From CS4-C045 sp963844115 (lineage in GTDB: Bacteria > Planctomycetota > Planctomycetia > Pirellulales > UBA7805): DNA of 64,000 bases. The DNA lies in contig CAWJNN010000049.1 of assembly GCA_963844115.1 (NCBI GenBank), positions 1-64,000 of the forward strand, in the 5' to 3' direction. The position numbers and the translations under genes are program-made. Shown here piece after piece: positions 10,468 to 20,849 of the stretch. How positions within the stretch are numbered: the stretch's first letter is position 1; the number at the start of each line of letters is the position of its first letter. The notes under the pieces are model-generated. The model was not told where the DNA came from. It saw only the letters and a list, made by a program, of their open reading frames with translations, and searched no databases.

Positions 10468-11679
10468 CTAGCGGACGAGGCACTTGAATTTGATGATGCC
10501 GCCTTTGCCGATCGCCAGCGGGTCCGTGACCTCCCACCGCAGCACGAGTGAGTCCCCGACATTCGGCTCCGTGTCAAAATTCGACGCCAACGAGCATTCC
10601 TGGCTGCCAGATACGTATTCAAGCCGAGTCGTTAGGTTATCGACGATGGTCACGTTGCCAATGACTTCGGTGCCGACGTTGTGAAACTCTAAGGTGAATT
10701 CGATGATCGTACCTGGCACGGCGACATCGGTGGACGCCATTTTGATAATCTTCAGCCTGGGCGTACCTTCATGACCGATCCCGTAGACGGCCTGCGCGCT
10801 TGACTTGATATTCACCACGCCGGCCGACCGATTATTGATCGTGACCTGGACGCCTTCGTCCTCGGTCCAGATGATCGCATCTTCAATGCGCTTGGCCAGC
10901 ATCGGCTCGGCAGCATGATGGAAGGTTACATCCTCCTGGTCACGCCGATGCGTAAGAAGTTTCTCGCGATTCAGGGCCTCGATGATACCAGCGGAATTCA
11001 CCGCGGCCACGCCTGGAATGTTCCGCTGCTGATTTCGCAGCGTCTTGGTGTTGATCTGGCTTTGTGCCTGAAGATGCTGCGCGGTCGTGCCGGGATCCAG
11101 TACTTCGTTACGAACTTGAACCTCAAGTGGCACATCGTAGCGAACCAGGTTTTCTCTTATCTCGTAACCATCCACACCCAGCACCTTGCGGACGGCACTA
11201 AATCGCGGAGCGTAGATACACACTCGATTGCTTGGTTCGACAAGCGTGCGGCCATCCAGGGTATCGAAATGTGCGATCGTGTCTTCGGTATCGAGTCCTT
11301 GCAGCCTCCAATCCCGACCAACACGCGTCTGAACGCGACGGTCTCCACCATCCTCCAGGTATTCATCTCGTGGCCAGGGTCGGCTGACGCCTGGCGGTAC
11401 CCACTGTTGATTCGGACCGAGCTGTTGTCCGTCTGGTGCTCCGGTCCAAGCGGTTGGCGGCAGCGTGTCGCTGACCGCGCCAGCAGGAACGTCGTGAATG
11501 AGGGGGCCCCCGGTCTTGTCCCTGACCCCACGGCACGAACAAAGGATGACTACACCCGCGGCGATGACGGCCAGCCGCCACCAGCGCGGACCGAACCACG
11601 CTTTGTATTCGGATTCAGCCATGTTGACAGGGCAGTCCCGATTCATTGTGCCGCTGGAATCCTGGTAGAAAGACGTCAC
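10468..11679 (-). CDS. DUF11-domain lipoprotein
   Basis: A 403-residue frame. The N-terminal hydrophobic segment (RLAVIAAGVVILCSC) ends in a Cys context that fits a lipobox. The last 95 residues are a DUF11-type beta-sandwich repeat: PGTIIEFTLEFHNVGTEV, then NVTIVDNLTTRLEYVSGS, then a WEV/GGII end, as in planctomycete surface proteins. The central part is unassigned. If translation starts at the GTG at 11679, it overlaps the upstream stop (GTGA, 11676-11679) and would be coupled. ATGs at 11646 and 11622 are alternatives that place the signal closer to the N-terminus. It follows two paralogous secreted proteins on the same strand, so a cell-envelope operon is likely. Confidence 0.75.
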   Translation of the reverse strand: MTSFYQDSSGTMNRDCPVNMAESEYKAWFGPRWWRLAVIAAGVVILCSCRGVRDKTGGPLIHDVPAGAVSDTLPPTAWTGAPDGQQLGPNQQWVPPGVSRPWPRDEYLEDGGDRRVQTRVGRDWRLQGLDTEDTIAHFDTLDGRTLVEPSNRVCIYAPRFSAVRKVLGVDGYEIRENLVRYDVPLEVQVRNEVLDPGTTAQHLQAQSQINTKTLRNQQRNIPGVAAVNSAGIIEALNREKLLTHRRDQEDVTFHHAAEPMLAKRIEDAIIWTEDEGVQVTINNRSAGVVNIKSSAQAVYGIGHEGTPRLKIIKMASTDVAVPGTIIEFTLEFHNVGTEVIGNVTIVDNLTTRLEYVSGSQECSLASNFDTEPNVGDSLVLRWEVTDPLAIGKGGIIKFKCLVR

Positions 11680-12614
11680 TTGGAAAATTCGCTCGGATCC
11701 GGCGCAGTCGGCGCCGGAAGCGCTTCGTCGTCGATCTCGTGATCGTAGAACTCGTTCGGATAACTCGCCGGCGCCGGCGGCATCGCCTGCGGTGGCCGTG
11801 TCGCGGGATCATTGGGGGCCGTTGGGTCGACCGGAAACAATGAGGAATCCGGCGAGTCGGAGATTTTGACTTCGCCGTCCGTCACCGCCTCGTAATGTTG
11901 GAATGGTGGGCTGCCATAGAGGAAGGCGCCATCCGGACCGTTGCGGTCAGGAATGCGAGCACCCATGCGCAGGATGGCGACGGGACGTCCCAGCGTGTCA
12001 GCCACGTGCAAAGGATCATCGCCCGTGCCGGCCTCGAACCAATTCTGGAATCCATCCACTTCGCGGATCGGCAGAGCATCGTCCGGATTTTCCAAATAGA
12101 TCACCCGCATCACCATCCGGCCGCTCAACGCAACTCGCAAGTCCTCTTCGGTAAGCTGCACTGGGATTGGGAATTCGGTTTCCTTTCCCAGCGGCGGATA
12201 GAGGCGATCGATAACTTCAATCGAAGGAAAGACTTCTCGGCCAGGGTTCAGGGGAATGTGCGTTACCTTGAGACGATAGACCTGTCCGATCAAACAACCG
12301 ACGGTACGCGGCGTATCTTGCGTCGGGTCAAACGTCCCACCGACGGCCAGGGAAACTTTTGTACCTTCCGGAGCCGTGACTTGGATTGGTTGAAAATACC
12401 CAGGCAATGGTCCGCCCCGCTGCAGTTGCGAGCGGCCAATCGCTCCCGGTGGTAGATCGCCCGAATGACGGTAATGAATTTTTGGTGCTTGCGCAGCGAG
12501 AGGCTGCGTCGCACCGCAAAAGATCATTACCGCTACGAGCACCCAGCCGGCTGGTTGGTGCCGGCAAACCACTTTCGCAACTGCCGGGTAGCGGAGCAAT
12601 CGGACCATTGACAT
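11676..12614 (-). CDS. Secreted planctomycete protein, paralog of the next gene upstream
   Basis: About 312 residues. A basic N-terminus and hydrophobic core (GWVLVAVMIFCGATQPLAAQA) look like a signal peptide cleaved after AAQA. The core domain aligns by eye with the gene at 12681-14012: VYRLKVTHIPLNPGREVFPSIEV against IYRVKLTHIPGRPGEEYYPTIEV, then a VIYL(E/P)(N/D)PD motif and an ILRMG/IIRLG motif. The tail is Pro/Ala/Asp-rich and probably disordered. The start was chosen at ATG 12614; ATG 12608 and a TTG at 12641 are alternatives. Its stop overlaps the possible GTG start of the DUF11 lipoprotein. Function unknown; the context suggests an envelope component. Confidence 0.7.
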   Translation of the reverse strand: MSMVRLLRYPAVAKVVCRHQPAGWVLVAVMIFCGATQPLAAQAPKIHYRHSGDLPPGAIGRSQLQRGGPLPGYFQPIQVTAPEGTKVSLAVGGTFDPTQDTPRTVGCLIGQVYRLKVTHIPLNPGREVFPSIEVIDRLYPPLGKETEFPIPVQLTEEDLRVALSGRMVMRVIYLENPDDALPIREVDGFQNWFEAGTGDDPLHVADTLGRPVAILRMGARIPDRNGPDGAFLYGSPPFQHYEAVTDGEVKISDSPDSSLFPVDPTAPNDPATRPPQAMPPAPASYPNEFYDHEIDDEALPAPTAPDPSEFSK

Positions 12615-12680
12615 GGATATTTTCAAAATGCACTTCAGCAACGTTCAGTTCGGCTGGCCGTCGACTGGACGACTGACCGG

Positions 12681-14012
12681 TTAGTGTTTGATCCACTGAA
12701 ACTTGTCCCAAAACGGTTGTCTCACCGGACCATGCCTGTCGCGCGATGCCTCCTCCACGATTTGGACGTGATTCGGCGGTTTCGGATAGCTCATACCCGG
12801 TTTCTGCTCGACCGCAATATGCATGTGCTTCGTCGGCTTGGGCAGATGGATGCGCGTCTTGTTCTTGATGACATGCTTCTGTAAGCCCGCCGGGATTCCC
12901 ATCGGAACGTGGGGCGGACCTGGCAATCCGATCGGTGTGCCGGACATTGGCATCCCATATTGGGGCGCGGTCACACCGGCAATGTGCGACGGAGCGAGTC
13001 CCATCGGTTGAGGGCCTGGCATCCCGCCCATCGGGCCCATCATCATTTCTCCGCCGGTTGCCATCCCGGGAAACGGTCCGCCACCCATGGGACCACCACC
13101 CATGGACCACCCCATGGGACCACCGGGCATAGGACCACCGGGCATAGGACCACCGGGCATCGGACCGGGACTTCCACCCATCATTGGCGGATAGCCGCCG
13201 GGACCTACCGGCATCATGCCGGCGGGCATCGGTGCGTTGTAGCCAACCGTTTCGACATTACCTGCTTCGCCGGGAAGCGTGCCGGGAATACCGAAGTTCT
13301 TGTTGCCCAGACGAATGATCGTCAGAATCGAGCCGCGATGATCCGCTTCACGAATCGGATCCACGCCGGGATCCAAACGCGTGCTAACCAGCTCTTCAAT
13401 TCCGCCCAGGGCGAGTTCCTGGTAATCAGGATCCGGCAGGTAGATCACCTTCGTCACGAAGTTGCCGGCTTGAATTTGATCAAAATCGGTAGCGACAAAC
13501 TGAATTGGAATCGCGTTGTGCGCCAGGTACGCCTCCGTGCGAGGTGTGCGCGGTGCTACTTCGATCGTTGGATAATATTCTTCACCCGGTCGCCCCGGAA
13601 TGTGCGTTAGCTTGACGCGGTAAATCGCACCTTGCGTAAAGTTCTGCCGTCCCGGCACCACCAACGGTTCGGAATCAAAGAACCCCTGTCCCGCGGTGTC
13701 CCAGGTGACACGCAGTCCTTGTGGGCTGGCGAATGATAATTGAGAAGCGACCTGCGGCGGGCCGCCGGGACCGCCGGGACCACAACCGGGCATACCGCCG
13801 CCGCCACCGCCGCCAGGTGGCGGCATGGGACCGGGCATTCCCGCGTTATAACCGGCCATCATCACTCCGGGACCGGGACCACCTACGCCAGGACCTGGTT
13901 CCATCAACTGACTCGCAGGCGGCAAGTTATTCATATGTCTTCGGTGACAACCGACGGATGTAAGCGCGGCGGCTACAAAAACCACACCTAGCGCCAACTG
14001 TTGCAGCTTCAT
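12681..14012 (-). CDS. Gly/Pro/Met-rich secreted lipoprotein, planctomycete family
   Basis: About 443 residues starting at ATG 14012, with a purine-rich AAGGGGAA upstream. The signal MKLQQLALGVVFVAAALTSVGC ends in a typical lipobox (T-S-V-G-C). A glycine/proline/methionine-rich segment (residues about 40-90) precedes a globular domain shared with the gene at 11676-12614. A second low-complexity stretch of PGGPMP-like repeats follows around residues 275-370, and a basic tail rich in KH and PKP ends the protein. The two paralogs are 66 bases apart and most likely co-transcribed with the DUF11 lipoprotein. I infer an outer-surface or matrix protein; no enzyme motif is visible. Confidence 0.7.
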   Translation of the reverse strand: MKLQQLALGVVFVAAALTSVGCHRRHMNNLPPASQLMEPGPGVGGPGPGVMMAGYNAGMPGPMPPPGGGGGGGMPGCGPGGPGGPPQVASQLSFASPQGLRVTWDTAGQGFFDSEPLVVPGRQNFTQGAIYRVKLTHIPGRPGEEYYPTIEVAPRTPRTEAYLAHNAIPIQFVATDFDQIQAGNFVTKVIYLPDPDYQELALGGIEELVSTRLDPGVDPIREADHRGSILTIIRLGNKNFGIPGTLPGEAGNVETVGYNAPMPAGMMPVGPGGYPPMMGGSPGPMPGGPMPGGPMPGGPMGWSMGGGPMGGGPFPGMATGGEMMMGPMGGMPGPQPMGLAPSHIAGVTAPQYGMPMSGTPIGLPGPPHVPMGIPAGLQKHVIKNKTRIHLPKPTKHMHIAVEQKPGMSYPKPPNHVQIVEEASRDRHGPVRQPFWDKFQWIKH

Positions 14013-14230
14013 AAAAGGTTCCCCTTTTTCGTGCAGTTCACCAGCCAACGCGACGGGCCTCGAACTGTTCTCGAACACCAGATCAACGAAGGCAAACTGA
14101 CGTGGACCAGCATCGCTGGCCCCCCTAAAATGCCAAACTCATCAGGCCCAGGCGCGCCGGGAGCGCGCCTCGCAATCTTTGGTCGGCTTATCGCAACCCG
14201 GAACTTTGACCAAACCGGTAAGACCCGCAA

Positions 14231-15187
14231 ATGAAGAAAAGTTTTCTTGGCTTACCCAAACTTGCACTCCCGATTGTGTTGTTCGTCGGTTGCTGGTTGC
14301 TACCAACAACAGCGAAAAGTCTTTGCGCGCAGACCGACGAACACGTCGTGCGCGGCGGCACTGCCAGCGGTGACGTTCTGTTGGATTCTGCTATCACGCA
14401 CTTGCAGGGGCACCTGACCGTGTCGGCCGATGTCGGTCTGCACGCGCAGATCCTCGGTCAGCGGCTGGAAGGTAGCGGGCGCTATTTCCAAAAGGGCAGG
14501 GGGCCCGAACGGCAGATTCGGTTCGAAATGTCGATTCCCACCGGCGATGCCGAGACGGTAATGATTAATGTCAGTAACGGTCGCCAGTGGTGGCGCTACG
14601 TCGACAATCCACGCAGCGAACCCAAGCTGACCGTCATCGATCTGACGGCGGTGCGCGCGGCCGTAGCCGATGCGCGAGGCCGTGGTTTAGCGACGATCAA
14701 CGATGACCTGGCCCGCGGCGGCGTGCCTCAGTTGCTGACGCGCTTGCAACAGAATTTCCAATTCGGAGCCGCGACGACGTCGGGGCAGGGGGAGGCGAGC
14801 GCCTGGATTACCCGTGGGGTGTGGCGCTACCAGGAACTTCAGCGTATTGTAGGAGCTGCGGCCAATGAGAAAACAACGAAGATCTCTCCTCAATTGAACA
14901 AGAGGTTACCACGAGAGGTTGTCTTGCACCTGCACAAGGAGACCCTCTTTCCGCAGCGAATCGAATATCTGGGCGCGGACCAATCGGACGAAACCAGCGA
15001 CATTCGATCGTCCAAGCAATCACGACACCCCCTGACCCTGATTGAACTAACCCGGATCAACATCAATGCACCGCTGGACGATCACCACTTCCAGCGTCCC
15101 TTGGACATGGAAGAACACGACGTGACGGCTCGGTATCTAAGAGAGCTCGGCATCGGCAAACCACGCACAGAACCAGCGTCGGAGTGA
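14231..15187 (+). CDS. Secreted LolA/LolB-like fold protein
   Basis: A 318-residue protein with a clear signal peptide (MKKSFLGLPKLALPIVLFVG, cleavage near LCAQ). The mature part reads like an outer-membrane lipoprotein-sorting fold: LTVSADVGLHAQILGQRLEG, GRYFQK, RFEMSIP and VSNGRQWWRYVDNP resemble the antiparallel half-barrel of LolA-like planctomycete proteins. A C-terminal LTLIELTRININAPLDDHHF also fits that fold. No lipobox is present. It is divergent from the envelope cluster starting at 14012, with a 218-bp gap between the starts. Binding of a hydrophobic ligand is an inference from the fold only. Confidence 0.6.
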   Translation: MKKSFLGLPKLALPIVLFVGCWLLPTTAKSLCAQTDEHVVRGGTASGDVLLDSAITHLQGHLTVSADVGLHAQILGQRLEGSGRYFQKGRGPERQIRFEMSIPTGDAETVMINVSNGRQWWRYVDNPRSEPKLTVIDLTAVRAAVADARGRGLATINDDLARGGVPQLLTRLQQNFQFGAATTSGQGEASAWITRGVWRYQELQRIVGAAANEKTTKISPQLNKRLPREVVLHLHKETLFPQRIEYLGADQSDETSDIRSSKQSRHPLTLIELTRININAPLDDHHFQRPLDMEEHDVTARYLRELGIGKPRTEPASE

Positions 15188-15225
15188 CGTCGCGGTTCGA
15201 ATAATAGAGCGGGGGCGAGGGGGTG

Positions 15226-18200
15226 CTATTTTAGCGAATGCAGAAACGCCACCAGGTCGCGCAGTTCGTCGACGTTCAGTAGGCGATCGAAGCCGCCCGG
15301 CATCATCGAGATGGTACTCTGCAACATCTGATCGATCTCGCTTCTGGCAATCCAGCGCTCGGCCAGATCCTCGGTGCGAAGGTGTATGGCATCGGGCGTT
15401 CGCCGACGAATGAGTCCCGCGATCATCTTGCCGTCGACGGTTTCGATCACGTGGGGCTCGAAACCAATGACTATCGTGGCGCTGGGGAATACGATGGACT
15501 CCAACAGATCCCGGCGTGATCGAATTTGCCCGATGCGCGACAGATCGGGTCCTAAGGGACGACCCGCCGATCCGACTCGATGACAAGCGGCGCACGACGC
15601 GCGTTGGCCCAGAAATATCCGACGTCCACGCTCGACGTCGCCACCCTGCAATGCCGGCTCCAACTGCGCCATGCGTTGTTCCATCTGCTGCGGATCCGCG
15701 CCCTGCAGTTCTTTCAACAGGGGCACGGCAACTTCTTGCACAAGCTTCGACGTGCCTTCAAGCAAGCTGGTCAAATGCGATTTCGATAGGCGGCTCCTAC
15801 CGGGCGATTGACCAACGGCCGAAAGAAGTTTAAGTGCCGTGTCGTCATCCAGCGGCCGGACGAATGCGCTCAGAAGTGTTGGTAGTTCCAAAGGTCCGGC
15901 AGCACGAATCAGTGGCAACAGCATGTGCCTCTGGTGTCGTGTAAGCGTCGCGGCATCCAGCGCACGGGCCGCAGCCATTCGACTCATCGGCTCAATGTCC
16001 GGCTGGCACCTTCGTATCAACAAGCCAAACAAATCGTCGGGCAGAACCTGTTCTTCCCAGTCAGCGATCGCGGCCGCATCGACTCGCACTTGATCGGGAC
16101 GGTCTTCCTTGATGGCCACCGCCCTTAAAGTGGAATCCAAGGCGCGCGTCTGAATCTGCCGGACGGTCGCGATCGCGGCGAGAGCAATTTCCGGCGGATC
16201 GGCTTGCACCTCTACCTTCAGACGATCCAGCCAGCTTTGAGGCAGATCGTCCGGACGACAGCTGGCGATAACGTCGAGCAGGACCAACCGCGAATTGAGT
16301 GGCAACTGTTCTCGCGCCAACTGCCGGGCAACGAATTGCTCGACAGCCGGCCGCTTCCGTACACGGACCAGCAGGTCTCGCAATAAGTCCGCGCGATGTT
16401 CCGGCAAATCGTCCTGTGCGATCCACAAGCGAAACAATTCCGTCAGGTGGTCCGTCCATGCCTCGCGCTTTGCCACAATCCGCAAAGCCGATCTCAGCAG
16501 CGGGACGTCATCACTTTGCAACAACGGCAGTATGACGTCGTGATTCAATACATCTGCGCGGTCAAGTTGGTCCAAGGCCACCAAGGCGGCGCGGCGTACG
16601 GACGGATTCTCAGTCTCCAGACCTTTTGCAATCGCGCGGGCATCGTTGATTTCGATCAGTGCATAGATCAGTGCATGTTCCAGGTAACGATCATGAGTGA
16701 TTTTAAGTTCGTCCAGCAGAGCAGGAACGGCCTGGGGATCACGAATCCTGCCCAGCGCAGCGGCCGACCAACGGCGGATGGCGGGGCGATCGGTCCCAAC
16801 CAGCTTGATCAACTGTTGGACGGCGCACGGATCACGCATCCAGATCGCCACGCGGGCCGCGGCATGACGGACGCTTTCGTGTGGATCGTCCAAGGCGAGG
16901 CGCAGCGCATCTCGTGCCTGCGGTTGGTCGAAGCGAGCCAGAGCCCAAACACAATGACGCCGAGTTGTGTCGCTCTGGCTCTCGGCCAGGCTGGCGGCAA
17001 GCGATCGGATCGCGGTCGGTCCGCGGCGTGCAACGGCTTGCACCGCGCGATCACGGACGGCAAATCGCGCGTCGTCGAAGCGACGGATCATTTGGTCAAC
17101 ACTCGCACTGGTCCATTCCAGTTTCCGTCCGCGCGGATCCTTGATCGGCCGGCTGGCCTGGCGTCGCACGCGATAAATCCCGCCGGTTATTTCAGGTTTG
17201 GCAATTCTTGAATTCGGACACGCCATGACAAACCAGCCACCGGTATCAACGACAATCAAGCTGCCATCGGCGTCTTGCAAAACGTCGGTCGGATGAAAAT
17301 CGGGACTGGTCGAAGTCAGGAAATCCTCATCCCGCGCGTCGAAACCGGAACCACGCGGCGTCAAATGCGTTGCGGTAATCTTGTGACTGTTGAATTGCGC
17401 TAAAGACAGAGTTTGTGAATTGGTCACCGAACTGCTCGCCGCGGTACCACTGACACGAGGCCGGCGACGTCTGGCCCCACTCCTGCAGAATTGGCATCAG
17501 CTCGCCGGTTCGCTTGACATCGATCGGGTGTTCCAACGTCGTTGGGTAGACTCCGCCGTAGACCCAGTGGACCAGGCCATCGCCGCGCGGACTGCGCATC
17601 AGCGTATTGACGCCGAAGACCTCGCCGACTTCAGAGAACGTCAGACCGTAGGCGCCGGCCGCTCCGTTGGCAAAGGTTTCCAGGTCGCTGCCATCGGGCC
17701 GGCAAGTAAAAACCCCGGGGGCTTTGCGGCCCTGGCTACTGATGGTCTTCTTCCCGTTCGGACTGGAAAGCTCGTATCCCTCGTAGCCGCCAGGGATATA
17801 CAGTCGGCCTTCCGGCCCCAAGAACGGACCTTTGACACTGGAAGAACGCCCGGACCATTTGAAACCTTTTACAATGATGTCGCGTCGGTCGGCGATCCCA
17901 TCGTCATCGGTGTCCTCAAGTCGCCAAACGTTGGGCGGAGCAACAACGTACAAGGCGCCGTTCAGCCATGTGGCGCCCATGGCAAAAGTCAGTTTGTCGG
18001 CGAAGACGGTCCGGTGATCAAAGCGGCCGTCACCATCAACGTCTTCCAACCGTAACACGGCGCGGGGAAGCGTTTCTAGTAGCTCGTCCCGCTGGACGTT
18101 CAGCCCGAAGCTTTCGCAAACGTACATCCGCCCTTGATCGTCGAAGCAGGCGTGCGTCGGTGCTTGGACCAACGGCGGTACGGCGATCGGTTCAACGACA

Positions 18201-18328
18201 AACCCAGGGGGAACCGCGAGCGGCGGTAGGGCAGGGGAGGGGCCCTCGGCGGCGATGGCATCCGCGGCGATGGCAAGCATCGCTCCTAATCCTACGATGC
18301 CAATCAATACGAAACGGCTGCACGCCAC
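15226..18328 (-). CDS. PVC-type membrane-bound dehydrogenase with HEAT repeats and cytochrome c domain, one apparent frameshift
   Basis: About 1033 residues after joining two frames (17327-18328 and 15226-17427). The signal peptide is followed by a beta-propeller of the PVC/PQQ-like type (FDDQGRMYVCESFG, LEDVDGDGRFDHRTVFA, LEDTDDDGIADRRD). HEAT-like repeats follow (RDRAVQAVARRG, VRHAAARVAIWMRD, IRRWSAAALGRIRDPQAVPA), then a C-terminal c-type haem domain with CAACHRVG. This order is typical of planctomycete proteins thought to oxidise sugars or alcohols in the periplasm. The frames meet at 17385-17400, where protein continues from FTNSVFS into QFNSHKIT, consistent with a one-base shift. The GTG start at 18328 has GAGGGA 9 bases upstream. 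Substrate unknown. Confidence 0.85.
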
Positions 18329-18438
18329 GTGGCGACGTCCCTCTAGAGGATTGCGTTCTCGACGAGATCCAACTTATCGAGCGATCGCGCCGCGTGCAAA
18401 TCCAGCTTTCTTGCGGCGGCGCAGCGTGGCGGAAAGTG

Positions 18439-18687
18439 CTAGAAGCCCCATAGAGCACGGAGCGTCCTTTTGCGAATTTCGCGGCCCTCGCGGGTTTGCG
18501 CAGCACGCTCGTGCCGGGCAGCCAGTTTTTGTTGAGCCTTAAGGTACTCGTACATTTCATTCACGGTCAGCGATTTGTCCTCGTCTTGATCTACCGTATG
18601 GAATACCGACTTCAGGTTCTTGTTCTTGGCTACCTCGCGGCGGCTGAGGAGTTCGTTTTTGTCTTTGTCCAATGATGCGTGTCGCAT
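18439..18687 (-). CDS. Small EF-hand protein
   Basis: 82 residues with two EF-hand-like loops: DKDKNELLSRREV (residues 7-19) and the better one, DQDEDKSLTVNEMYEYL (about 33-49), which has acidic residues at positions 1, 3 and 5 and Glu at 12. The basic, Arg/Lys-rich C-terminus has no membrane segment or signal. AGGAG lies 8 bases before the ATG at 18687, and a TATAAT hexamer on the minus strand sits about 75 bases upstream. Small Ca-binding EF-hand proteins are common in planctomycetes. The partner is unknown. Confidence 0.75.
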   Translation of the reverse strand: MRHASLDKDKNELLSRREVAKNKNLKSVFHTVDQDEDKSLTVNEMYEYLKAQQKLAARHERAAQTREGREIRKRTLRALWGF

Positions 18688-18721
18688 AACGGTCGCTCCT
18701 GGACGTGAATCCGCGAGACGT

Positions 18722-18766
18722 TGGACTCGAATTATTCGCGAGGGGTTTGACTCGAATTATTATAGT
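18722..18766 (-). promoter_or_regulatory. Candidate promoter with duplicated GACTCGAATTATT motif
   Basis: The 13-mer GACTCGAATTATT occurs twice, at about 18724-18736 and 18749-18761, a 25-bp period. Read on the minus strand, a TATAAT hexamer overlaps the distal copy and would point toward the EF-hand gene. No convincing -35 box is visible. The same core recurs near 48219. Confidence 0.3.
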
Positions 18767-18894
18767 GCGGCGAGGACCCCGATTCTGCCACGGTCCCTAT
18801 TCATTCGTTCATTCGCCTGGCCTGCTGGGTTCTTGGACGAAATGGAGGTCTTTTCAGGAAATTCCATTCGGCAGCCGTCATTCAATTCGGAAGT

Positions 18895-19578
18895 TTACTG
18901 AACCTCACGCAGGTGGTGAACGGCGTTCAATGTGGTCAGACGTTCAAGACCCTTGCGGTAGCGAATAATATTCACGCCACCGTTGTGTTGTGGTATCGCG
19001 CGAGCTTTCGCCAACGGGATGTTCAGCAGGCTGGCAACGTACACGCGGTTCACAACGTTGTGCGCGACAACCACGATCGCGTTACCAAGATTCTGCTTCA
19101 GCAGCTGCAGCATCGCAGGCAACACACGCCCGCTGACTTGCTGCAGGCTTTCACCACCCGTGTACGGATGAATCGCGGGGTTCGCAAGGAATCGTTCGTA
19201 CGCTTCCGGTTCACTGCGTTGTATCTGATCCCAGTCCCGGCCTTCCCAATCACCAACATCCACTTCGATCAGCGCGTCAACCGTTTCGGGTACGAGGCCG
19301 TGAGGTGCGCCGATGATTTCGGCGGTCTGCACGGCACGGTGGAGCGGACTCGAATAGACGTGGTGAATCGAGCCCTCCGGGAACAAACGCGCGGCAGCAT
19401 CCGCCTCGGAACGACCCCTAACAGAAAGATCGGCCGTCAGATGACGCCCTTGCAGCCGTGGCGGATCGGCAAGGTTATTGGCGGTCGCCCCGTGACGAAC
19501 CAGGTACATTATGCAACCGTCAGAAGCAGGGGAGGGAAAGGGGGCGGGGGAAGGGGAGGGGGAGGGCAGTGGGGCCAT
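18895..19578 (-). CDS. Histidine phosphatase family protein (phosphoglycerate mutase-like)
   Basis: 227 residues in the histidine phosphatase superfamily. The catalytic LVRHGATANN carries the phospho-accepting His and Arg; YSSPLHRAVQTAEII and the C-terminal VVAHNVVNRV carry the second Arg and His; the acid is in EVDVGDWEGRDW. In this family the residues remove a phosphate through a phosphohistidine. The ATG at 19578 adds a Pro/Ser-rich stretch before the domain; an internal ATG at 19509 starts right at MYLVRHG. The gene begins 13 bases after the pdxA stop, so the two are probably co-transcribed. The substrate could be a sugar phosphate, an alpha-ribazole-type phosphate or other. Confidence 0.85.
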   Translation of the reverse strand: MAPLPSPSPSPAPFPSPASDGCIMYLVRHGATANNLADPPRLQGRHLTADLSVRGRSEADAAARLFPEGSIHHVYSSPLHRAVQTAEIIGAPHGLVPETVDALIEVDVGDWEGRDWDQIQRSEPEAYERFLANPAIHPYTGGESLQQVSGRVLPAMLQLLKQNLGNAIVVVAHNVVNRVYVASLLNIPLAKARAIPQHNGGVNIIRYRKGLERLTTLNAVHHLREVQ

Positions 19579-19591
19579 CGCAACGCGCTCT

Positions 19592-20657
19592 CTATCCGGA
19601 CAACGTTGCCGTCTCTGCCGCTGATTCGGATTCGGCGTTTACCATGCGAACCGCCACCCGAACTGCTTCAAAAAGGCCCGTGGTTTCGGCCTTTCCTTGC
19701 CACGCCAGGTCAAACGCAGTTCCGTGTGCGACACTCGTTCGAATGATCGGCAACCCTAAGGTGACGTTGACCGCCTGGTGCATCCCCAACAGTTTCAGCG
19801 CGATATGCCCCTGGTCATGGTACATCGCGACCACGGCATCGAACTGACCATCGCGCGCCTGGACCATCAGCGCATCAGCCGGTAGCGGCCCGTGGACGGC
19901 AAGGCCCGCCGCGTGACAGGCGCGCACGGCCGGCGCAATAACTTCTTGTTCTTCCGTACCGAAAAGTCCGTCCTCGCCAGCGTGGGGATTCAGCGCGCTA
20001 ACCGCAATGCGTGGGGAGCCCGTCAGCCGGCCTTCGCCCAGCCGCGACAGGGCCTGATGCGCCAGATGCGCAGGTGGTGATTCGATCGGATCGTAAGCTG
20101 CGAACGGCATCGGCGACGGACATATGCAATGTGGCGTGGACCACGCCCAGCCCCGCGGGACCAAACATGTCGGGCCGTGGCTGCAAATACAACATCATGG
20201 CGACATCGTCAACGCTGCACAGCTCGCCAAGTAATTCCGTATGGCCAGGATAGTGATGACCGGCGGCATTCAGAGCGGCCTTGTTCAGCGGACCGGTGAC
20301 GACTGCATCCACTGCGCGATCCAGCGCCAGTTCGGTCGCCGCAACCAGCGCATCATAGGCCGCCTGGCCTCCGCGCGGATCGACTTTACCAGGCGCGACG
20401 TCCGCCGCGTCACGCGAACCAGCACTCAGGCAGCCTAGAACCGCCGACGTTCCTTCCAACTCGTTAGGATCCTTGATCGACACCACCTCCAGTGGGGCAC
20501 CAATCAAGGCGGCAGCCCGCCGTATGACCTCGACGTTTCCAATCACCAGAGGCCGACAAAGTGCGTGCAGATTCGGATCGGTCCACGCGGAAACAATGAT
20601 CTCTGGTCCGATGCCCGCCGGGTCGCCCTGGGTCAATGCGATAAGCGGTCTGTTCAT
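19592..20657 (-). CDS. pdxA: 4-hydroxythreonine-4-phosphate dehydrogenase PdxA, one apparent frameshift
   Basis: About 355 residues after joining frames 19998-20675 and 19592-20164. PdxA oxidises 4-phosphooxy-threonine in pyridoxal phosphate synthesis. The N-terminal half has PLIALTQGDPAGIGPEI, VVTGPLNKAALNAAG, and YPGHTELLGEL with the metal-binding His. The C-terminal half has RIAVSALNPHAGEDGLFG, VVAMYHDQGHIALKLLG with the other metal His residues, and NVTLGLPIIRTSVAHGTAFD. The frames meet at about 20075-20100, where RSLRSDRI passes into ESPPAHLAHQAL. Everything needed for activity is present, so a one-base assembly error is the simplest explanation. ATG 20657 is preferred; ATG 20672 is possible. 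Confidence 0.9.
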
Positions 20658-20849
20658 CAACGTATTCTTCATCAACGTATCCTACTTCATCTTATCTCTA
20701 ATCACCGTATTCTAACGTGATCGGTGAGGCCGAACAGCCGAGACTCAACGGCGCAACCCCCTGATTTACCTCACGGGCCGTCCTCGAATTACCTCCCAGG
20801 ACGCACGACTTGTCGCCCTGCAGGAGGCAACCAATAATGGTGAGTTTGA

